Source of the DNA: Ectocarpus siliculosus
Taxonomy: Eukaryota > Sar > Phaeophyceae > Ectocarpales > Ectocarpaceae
Assembly (NCBI GenBank): GCA_000310025.1
Contig: FN649746.1
Span: 420,544-484,543 of the forward strand
DNA length: 64,000 bases
Reading direction: 5' to 3'
The notes below the pieces were generated by a model, which saw nothing but the letters and a program-made list of their open reading frames with translations, was not told the origin of the DNA and made no database searches. This document shows, piece by piece, positions 57,031-64,000 of this stretch. The number at the start of each line of letters is the position of its first letter. The first letter of the stretch is position 1. Both the position numbers and the translations under genes were made by a program.

Positions 57031-60000
57031 ATGGGGAGCAGTAGCGACGAGGACGCTTATCCGGACGCCATACCCCATGACCACGCTCTCGGCTTTTCAA
57101 CGGGGGGAGGAGGAGGAGGAGGGGGGCTGCGGCAAGAGAGGGGACTAGCAGGAGGAGCAAGAGGAGGAGGAGGAGGAGGAGGGGGAGGAGGGGGAGGGGG
57201 AGGGTACCGCGAGGGGGATGCCGATCGTGGGGGCGGGGGGAGCAAGGCGCCCGGGTCGGGAGAGAGGCGAGCGAGCTGCGATTTTTGCTCGCGGCGAAAG
57301 CGAAAGTGCGATGGCGTAAACCCTTGCCAAAACTGCCGAAAGGTGCGTGAAGCAAGCGCGAGAAGAGAATAAGAGATTGGGTGAGAGAGGGTGAGAGAGA
57401 TGGACCCCCCCCTCTCTCACTCTCTACCGGGCTATGGGCGAGGGTAGTGGGGGGATGGGGGAAGAAGGTGCTCGAGACGGCGGGGGCGGATTTGGGCGGC
57501 GATGACGCGCTCAACTATTCATGGAAAGGCACACCTATGCATACGTCGCGTATCACAACATCAATCACAACAAGAGCACACGAACGAAAGCACACGTACC
57601 TCTTTCTGTACTCCTTCCTTTCTTCGCTAAGGTCAACTGGCGAGTCCTCGTGCCCAGCGAAAGTAGCACTTCATGAGATCAAAGCTCGCCGTGCGCATCG
57701 TCTCGCGCGCCTAGACATGCAGAACCCAGCACACATGAAGAGCCGTAGGTGCATTGATGAAAAGGCAGGGTCTACTACACGCCGCCCCTGGCTATCTCGC
57801 TCGCTGTTTCTTCTCGCTCTCTTCCTTACTTCTCTCGTCCCTACAAAAGAAACAACCGCATCGTGTCCTGTGTGATATTTGTACGTGCGATACGCGTATG
57901 GTGTTCATTGAACACCCAAAAGTCTCCGACAACGTTCCCCGTACGTACACATGTACGCAAGCAAGCCCTCCCCGCTGCCCATTTTTTTTTCCCTCTCGTG
58001 TATCCTTACCCCGGACAGCAGTACCGCATCATGCAATAGCTCGTCCCTACTTTCGACGAACTGCATTTCCAAGGAGTGCGCAGAGGTGTACCACCTATCC
58101 TCGAGATTATTCTCAAATGGGTAAATCTGCGACGCGTTCATGTGAATATGCGTATGCGTACAACGGACCCAAGGACTTCTGTGTTGGTTATTCGGGCATG
58201 CATCCTAGGGTTGGTTGGTGTGGCGCTGCATATTGAATGCCACTCTCGCACTAACTTCTACGTACTTAGCGTAGCTTGCACTCTCTCTTGAGTATCTTAG
58301 CGTATGCCAAGCACTCTCACACTTCGGACTCAATGTTTCGTCCTACCATGTCAACGTTCCTTGCCCCCTCCCAATGTGAACGGAGGACAGAGAATGCATT
58401 TTTCTCCCAAGCATGTGTTGGTGTCAGGTTGGCAGCAGTTGTCCCTCGTCCCTCAGTCCTTGCGTCCTTGCTGCATGGACGATACTTCAACACGTGTGCG
58501 TTCGAACCGGGTTGGTTATGACCTAGATCGTTCATGTTAATGTCCTAATCGGTATTTATGCTTCCGAGCTTAAGAATTTTTTTTTGGCTGTGACGAGATT
58601 GAACTCCTACCGCTTGTAAGACTCGAAATAAGTCCAGTACCCAGCCGGTTTCCCTTCACTCACTGAAAAGACTCCACCACATCCCGTTCGACTGTGGGTA
58701 TATCTCGAATGGGTAGTCTTTCTGTGTGTGTTTTTATTATTCCTTAATATTCAGCCCTAGGGCTTTTTGTGGAAGGCTCTTTCGGTCGGTCGTTGTGGGT
58801 GATACATGCTTGCACATGGATTGACCGACTTTTCCGCGGACACACCGCCGCAGATTATACAGCAGCGAGAGAGATGGTCAGCCGGTGTATGCCTACTATA
58901 CTTTGGCGGGCCCACCGCAAGGTCATGCCGCAGCTGCCGCTGATCGCAAGCGCCCGTGGGACCTCCTTCTTGGGCATGACCAAGCGTTACATGTGAAAAT
59001 CAGAGAGGGGGGTTCGTTACCCCTTACCCTCAACCCAACCCCTAACTACTAAAACCAAGCTTATAATAGTGCTTATCAAAATAGTATCCTCGCGAAGGCT
59101 ACTGCATCGTGGGCACGGCGGTTGCTGATATGCTGTCGACAGCGACGATCTGCGTCAGAACATTTTTCTGAGCTTTTATGAAGGTGTGTACGATACCTCT
59201 GGTTTACTTTACCCTGGTGACCACTGCCTAGGACGTGCGTGAGTCACTCCGGTACTAGGCTGGAGTTGCGCTGCGGTCCTAAGCTTGGTGTCTTATCTTC
59301 GTTCCCAACGTACAACACCGATCCCTTTTGTCCAGTCTGCAGTGTTGATTTTATCATTATACTTCCAAGTATTTGCCTTTCGAACAACACATCAAGTTCA
59401 TCTCTTCCACAGACAAAAGTCCCGGGTTGAACTTCAATTTTTTGGGCATGCAATAGTGTTGCGGTCCCGGGGACATCTAGGTACTGTAGAGGCAGCAAAC
59501 GCTGTCTTGCCGTGAAGACAACAGCCACCGTTTATACCAAACAGGAGCAACCCTCCGGCACGCTCGTGCGATCAACCTCAACACCAAAAGCTTCAATTTG
59601 TGATCATACATGTGATGGTAAGATACTCTGACATCCCAACTCCCATGTGTGCTGGTTGGTCGCTCCCCCTCCCCAGCTCAAGCTAGTGTGCCACTTCAGC
59701 GTGAAGCAGAAGAGCGGGCGCAAGCGCAAGCCCCGAGAGGGGGAGGCGCCGACGCTAGACACACCTTCCCGTCCGCCGGCCCCCCGTGCCAACAAGACCG
59801 GGGCCGTCGGCGGCAGCGGCAAGGGCTCTGCGGCGTCGGCGATGGCGGCGGCAACTGCGGCGGCGGCGGATTCGGCCGCGGCGGAATCGGCGGCGGCGGC
59901 CGCGGCGGCCGCGGCGGCGACGGCGTCGTGGTCCAACGCGGGCGGCAGGGAGCGAGGCCTGTCTTCGGCAAGCCGGAGGTGAGAGATGATGGCCGTTTGG

Positions 60001-63000
60001 CCATCAGACAGGCACAGGGACGGAGATGGAGAGAGCGAGACAGACAGACAGGCAGAGGCAGAGGGGGGGGGGCAGGCAGTCCTGGTTTTGCCTCGAAAAC
60101 AGACAAGTGCATTTTAGAAACCAGCCCGCCTGTTACAGTAGCACGTCACGTGCCGGCAGGCTCGACAACAAAACAGCGGGGGTCAAGTCCAGGGCCACGG
60201 ACGTGTAGAACCGCAACGCCCGCGTTTAACTTCCATTGCTTGTGTTAACCGCTTCTCACCTCCGACCCCCCCCCCCCTAACGTCTGACTGACGTATCAGG
60301 AGCGGGGGAGGATCGGAATCTGATGGGGGTCACGGCGACCGGGGTGTGTTCTCGGGAAAGAGAAAGTCGTCCAGCTCGAAGGTACGGACGGCGGGAGTCG
60401 AAAAAAAGCACGAGGAAGGGCTCGGAGCAATAGCAGTATATTAACGGCTAATTGGTGCACTTGGTAACCTGGGCTGTACGAAATACCAAATGCCAACAGC
60501 GGTGTGGCTAAATAAAATGTTTTAGTTAGTGTCCTCGGCTCCTTCGCCACGGCAGTCCAGATACCGAGAACTCGGTCACGCAACGTAGTAACTGAATGGT
60601 TCAGTTGGTAACGTCGACCCCTTCGGGATGGCGACCAAGCGCGGGTCTAAGCACCTGCCACGCAACAGCAGTGGTGGCTAATTGGTTCAGTTGCCCTCGA
60701 TACCTTCAACACCGCAGCTCTGCGCGGGTCAATGCATGCCAACAGCTCGGTCACACAACAGCATAGCGGCTTAAGTGGTTCAATTGGTAGCTTGGACTCC
60801 TTCAACACCGATCTGCAGCATGCATACCCAGAGCTTTGTCACACAAAAAGCGGCAGTAGCGGCTAAGGTTGTTCAGTTGGTAACCTCGTCACGTTGTGGC
60901 TCTTAATGGGGTGTGGAATCACATGTCGCCGTTGTAAAAGAAACTCGTATTTCGCAAGCGAAAAGTGCATAGTCGTACGCGCACACACGTACCAACGGAG
61001 GGCTCAGACTGCGGCTAAACCACACACCCTGGACCGATTTTAAAGCTCGATTACTCCACGATGAAGAAAATGCCACAATCACGTTATGCGTAGCTCTCGA
61101 CTGAATATAAAGAATGGGCGAGAAAGAGAAGCGCTTCATTGTTTCTTGTTGACTCGACGGGAACATCTTTAAGGGTTGTGATCAACATGCACGCACCACG
61201 TATGGTACGTGCGACACGGTTTGTCCGTCGTATTTTGTTACATGCTATCAGAAGGCGGGGTCGCGGGCGAGTAGATGACGGGTCGAAGCGGTGCGGTGCC
61301 AGCTAATGCGTTGGTACCAGGTATATGTTTGGGCGGGTTCGAAAAGGGGTTGATATGATTGCGCTGCGGTGTGTTTCTGTCCTGCATGGCATTCGTAATC
61401 CATCTTTCCATCTCCTGGTTGCCCATCGCTTGCTGGTTGACCAGCGTGATATCTCGTGGTCACAAGCGCGTGCAGGAACCTGTAGATCATCCTGCGTTGC
61501 ATGCGACCACCAAGCGCCTTCATGATCGCTAGAATGAAAACCCGGAATCCGGTGCATGTGTGTGTTTGCCGTGCACGCAGCAGTCGGCAGCGCCGCACCA
61601 GAAGCAACGCCGGGAAAATACCATGGACATGGCCGCCGCCGCCACCGCCGATCCCAGCCAAGGAGGAAGGGGCCCCACGGGAGGAAGAGGGTCTGGCCCC
61701 ACCCCCTACGCCGTCGATGGGCAGGCGCGCTCCCCTCATGGCAGCAGCGTTGGTCACCACTACCTCCCGGCCTCCGCCAACTCTCACAACAGCTTCGCGC
61801 AGAGACCCCCCTCCCCATCGCGCAGCGGTAGCGGGAGCGTCAGCAGCAGCAGCGGTGCTGTGCACTCCCCAAAGCCGTCGCGAGACGCGAGAACCGGGCG
61901 CCACAACTACCGTCACGTTCATCACCGGGGCGACGGCGGTGCTAGGGCTGGCCGCCAAGACTCCTCCGGGAGCGGCGGCAGGGGAGGGGGGGTGGCGCCA
62001 CCGGCGGTGCCGCCGGCGGTGGGCCCGGAGCCGCAGATGCGAGTGGCGTCCAAGGGGGTCCCGCAGGTGTCTTCCGGCGGGGCGGGGGGTATCCCCATGC
62101 GACCGTCGTCGCCGAGCGCCTGGCGGGCGGCGGCTCAGCAGGACTCGTCCACCTCCCGACACGTTCTCCACCCGCATCACCACCACCGGAAGGTACTCAA
62201 GCGTGGCCCAAGTGTTTCGGTAGAAAATGTCGTAGACGACTTGCTTTGTGCCACGCCCCCCCCCCCGCTAGTTCGGTCTCGAGATGCACTTAGGAGAGAA
62301 GAATAAAAAGCTTGGGAACGACCTGATGAAAAACCTTGAACCCTTACCTGACGGCTACCTTCCGTCTTTGTGTAACTGAGCTCGTCGGACCATGATTTTT
62401 GGGGGGCGAGGGGGTTGGCTATACACGAGGTACCCCCCGTTTCCTCTCCTCCTCTTTCACGGGGGAAGACCAGGTCCGTTTCTCATGAAAAAAAACAAAT
62501 CCGCTGGAAATACGGCAGGTGTCACCACCACCACCTTCAGACCAGGCCCGTTTCTCATGATCACAAATTCTCATAAAAACAACTGATAAATACGCTGGAA
62601 ATATCATTTTCGCACGGCAGGTGTCGCCACCACCACCTTCTGCACCGCAGAGGCATCTACAACAACAACACCACGTGCATCAAAACCCGCAAACCCAGCC
62701 CTCGTCGTCGCGAGGAGGGGGATCCGCGGGCGTGGGGGGAGGAACCACCCCGCCCCCCGGTGCCCGAGAGCCTCCGCACCGGCAGCAGTACCAGCCGGAG
62801 CCGGAGTCGAACGGGCAGCTGGCGTGGAAGCTTGTGCCGGATTCCCGATCAGTGCCCTCCCCCGGCTTCACAGACCAACAGCAGCACCAACAGCAGCACC
62901 AACAACAACACCCCCATCATCATCACCACCGTGGGATTGCCCCGCAGCAGGCCGCCTTCTACGGCTCCGGCCATGCCGCGGCGCAAGCGGGGGCGGTAAG

Positions 63001-63384
63001 GACTGCTTCCTCGGCCTCGTCGTCGGTATCGCCGTCGCCGCCGCCCCGGCCGCCGCAGCCGCAGCGACCGCAGCCGCAGCCGCCAGTGGCTGCGACGCCG
63101 TCTCCCGGGGACTTCGTCGGTACGGATACGCAGGAGGCGGACGCGGCCGCTGCGCGGGCCGCAGAGGCGAAGGCTCGGCTGGTAGAGGCGAACGCGAGGT
63201 CGGAGATGGCGGCGCACGAGGCGAAGGAGGCGGCGGAGGCGGCCGAAGTGGCGAAGGAGGCCGCGACGGCAGTGGTGCTGCCGCTGCCCGCGACCAGGGA
63301 GGAGATCACGAGAGACGGCAGGGTCGGGAGGAGGGAGAACGCCTTCCTGGACACGTACTTCGCGTTCTTTGGACGTTTCGTGCG
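57031..63384 (+). CDS. Zn2Cys6 (fungal-type) binuclear-cluster transcription factor, right end open
   Basis: Nuclear DNA-binding regulator. Exons: 57031-57342, 59677-59978, 60300-60381, 61581-62192 and 62621-63384. Phases agree (0, 2, 0, 0) and give about 690 residues; the last donor is CG|GTGGGT and the gene probably continues past the window. The zinc cluster spans the first junction, with Cys 83, 86, 93, 99, 102 and 109 (C-x2-C-x6-C-x5-C-x2-C-x6-C) and the basic core SRRKRK, followed by GRKRKPRE. This is the exact spacing of GAL4-type clusters. Before it comes a poly-Gly stretch (residues about 28-75). After it come an Ala run, Ser/Gly-rich parts, His/Gln/Pro-rich parts, and a charged helix (EAKARLVEANARSEMAAHEA) that may form a coiled coil. 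No fungal-type middle homology region is seen. An alternative donor at 62997 (GCG|GTAAGG) would shorten exon 5. Pro/Gln/His-rich segments could serve activation, an inference only. Confidence 0.82.
60430..60895. repeat. Tandem array, about 90-bp tRNA-like unit
   Basis: Five to six diverged units contain GGCTAATTGGTTCAGTTGGTAAC, CTCCTTCAACACCGCAG and CAGCTCGGTCACACAACAGC. TGGTTCAGTTGGTA looks like a tRNA D arm / A box. No unit folds into a full tRNA and no good B box is seen. Intronic in the Zn2Cys6 gene. Confidence 0.8.
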
Positions 63385-63620
63385 GTGGGTCTTTTTTTTC
63401 TGCATGTCTTGTCGGACACGTCCATGCTTTCGTGCGTTTCGTGCTTTGTCTTGTCGGACACATACATACTTTCGGGCGTTTCATGCGTTGGGTCTTCCTC
63501 GTGTGTGCCTGTGGCACGTATTTAATGGAACTTTCGACCGTTTCCTCTTTGTGTGTGCTGGTTAGACACGTACTTGGCGCGTTTTTAGCGCGTTTCGTGC
63601 GGCGGGTCTTCTTGTGTGCG
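63347..63620. repeat. Tandemly repeated exon-intron junction
   Basis: GACACGTACTTCGCGTTCTT plus GGACGTTTCGTGCG|GTGGGTCTT at 63349-63393 is echoed by diverged units downstream. The last one (63567-63615) reads GACACGTACTTGGCG...CGTTTCGTGCG|GCGGGTCTT. Four to five units of 45-65 bp are visible. Confidence 0.75.
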
Positions 63621-64000
63621 CTGGAGGCGGCCCGGGGGACTGACCTTTCGGGCGGAGGAACCGGGGGGGGGGAAGGGGTGGAGATTAGGGTGTTGTAGTG
63701 GTTCTTGTTTGTGTTTTCAGAAAATATTTGTACAATCAAAGAAATTCCTATCGTGTTTATTGTGCTTCTCGCCTCTGCTGCTGCTTCGCAGAGTTCTGTA
63801 TTGTTGTGATTTTTTGTTTTTTCGTTGCGGAAGTTTTGCCGGGGCCGTCGTTGCCTTGGCGCACGTCAATGATTTGTCGTGCGCGGCGTACCGACCTCCG
63901 CCTTCCTTCTCCTCGCAGACAGACAAATGCACACTTCTCTATGCCATGTAGCTCTACTCGTCCACCGCCGTCTCAACGTTGCCCCCCCCCCCCCCCCCCC
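63621..64000. other. Intron or intergenic end of the window
   Basis: T-rich sequence with a possible acceptor (TCCTTCTCCTCGCAG) at 63919, then a poly-C run at 63981-64000 that reaches the window edge. No further exon can be set. Confidence 0.4.

Noticed and set aside
59244..59528. 94-codon - strand open frame with protein-like composition
   Set aside because: It has no recognisable domain and lies in an intron of the Zn2Cys6 gene; a decayed retroelement piece is possible but unsupported.
61248..62186. 312-codon - strand open frame
   Set aside because: It is a shadow of the GC-rich exon at 61581-62192, whose + frame has matching splice sites and phases.

Overview
The window is nuclear DNA from an intron-rich eukaryote. 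The genes are split into short exons (about 70-1200 bp) by introns of 0.1-3.5 kb. Exons are GC-rich, GT-AG borders are ordinary, and the spaces between are packed with microsatellites, minisatellites and small inverted-repeat elements. A 100-base N gap (44027-44126) marks a draft assembly. The gene set suggests a large-genome stramenopile, most likely a brown alga of the Ectocarpus type: a fungal-type Zn2Cys6 factor outside fungi, a TKL kinase, and a SUV39-like methyltransferase carrying an ADD finger. This identification is an inference from style and gene content; nothing in the window proves it.

Layout, left to right. 1021-3009 (+): a disordered hypothetical protein exon. 4297-4977 (-): the C-terminal exons of a tail-anchored SNARE. 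5.0-10.0 kb: no gene that I can prove. 10044-25090 (+): the main gene of the window, 12 mapped exons. It encodes an ADD zinc finger, then a complete pre-SET, a SET domain split by a roughly 570-residue insertion that carries a UBA-like helical module, and a post-SET. One of its introns holds a tRNA-Glu(CTC) gene and, 58 bp after it, a 2-kb foldback element. 28116-32155 (-): a complete 8-exon mitochondrial carrier of 325 residues. 32.2-47.6 kb: gene-poor and repeat-rich, with one possible hypothetical exon (35846-36183, -), a 5'-truncated LINE relic (about 40981-42080), a MITE, and a G-rich minisatellite around the assembly gap. 47590-49030: an unusual satellite built of CCATGG and GTGCAC palindromes. 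49347-54490 (+): a TKL-type protein kinase in six exons. 57031 to the right edge (+): a Zn2Cys6 transcription factor with Ala-, His-, Gln- and Pro-rich tails, probably continuing beyond the window.

The genes do not form a pathway; each is a separate transcription unit. The most novel item is the ADD plus SUV39-type SET polypeptide. It joins a domain known elsewhere for reading H3K9me3/H3K4me0 to a domain known for writing H3K9 methylation, and its SET insertion may add a ubiquitin-binding module. Reading frame and intron phase agree at every junction of the mapped exons of the methyltransferase, carrier, kinase and Zn2Cys6 genes, which is the main support for these models. Transcription starts, poly(A) sites and several 5' exons could not be placed.
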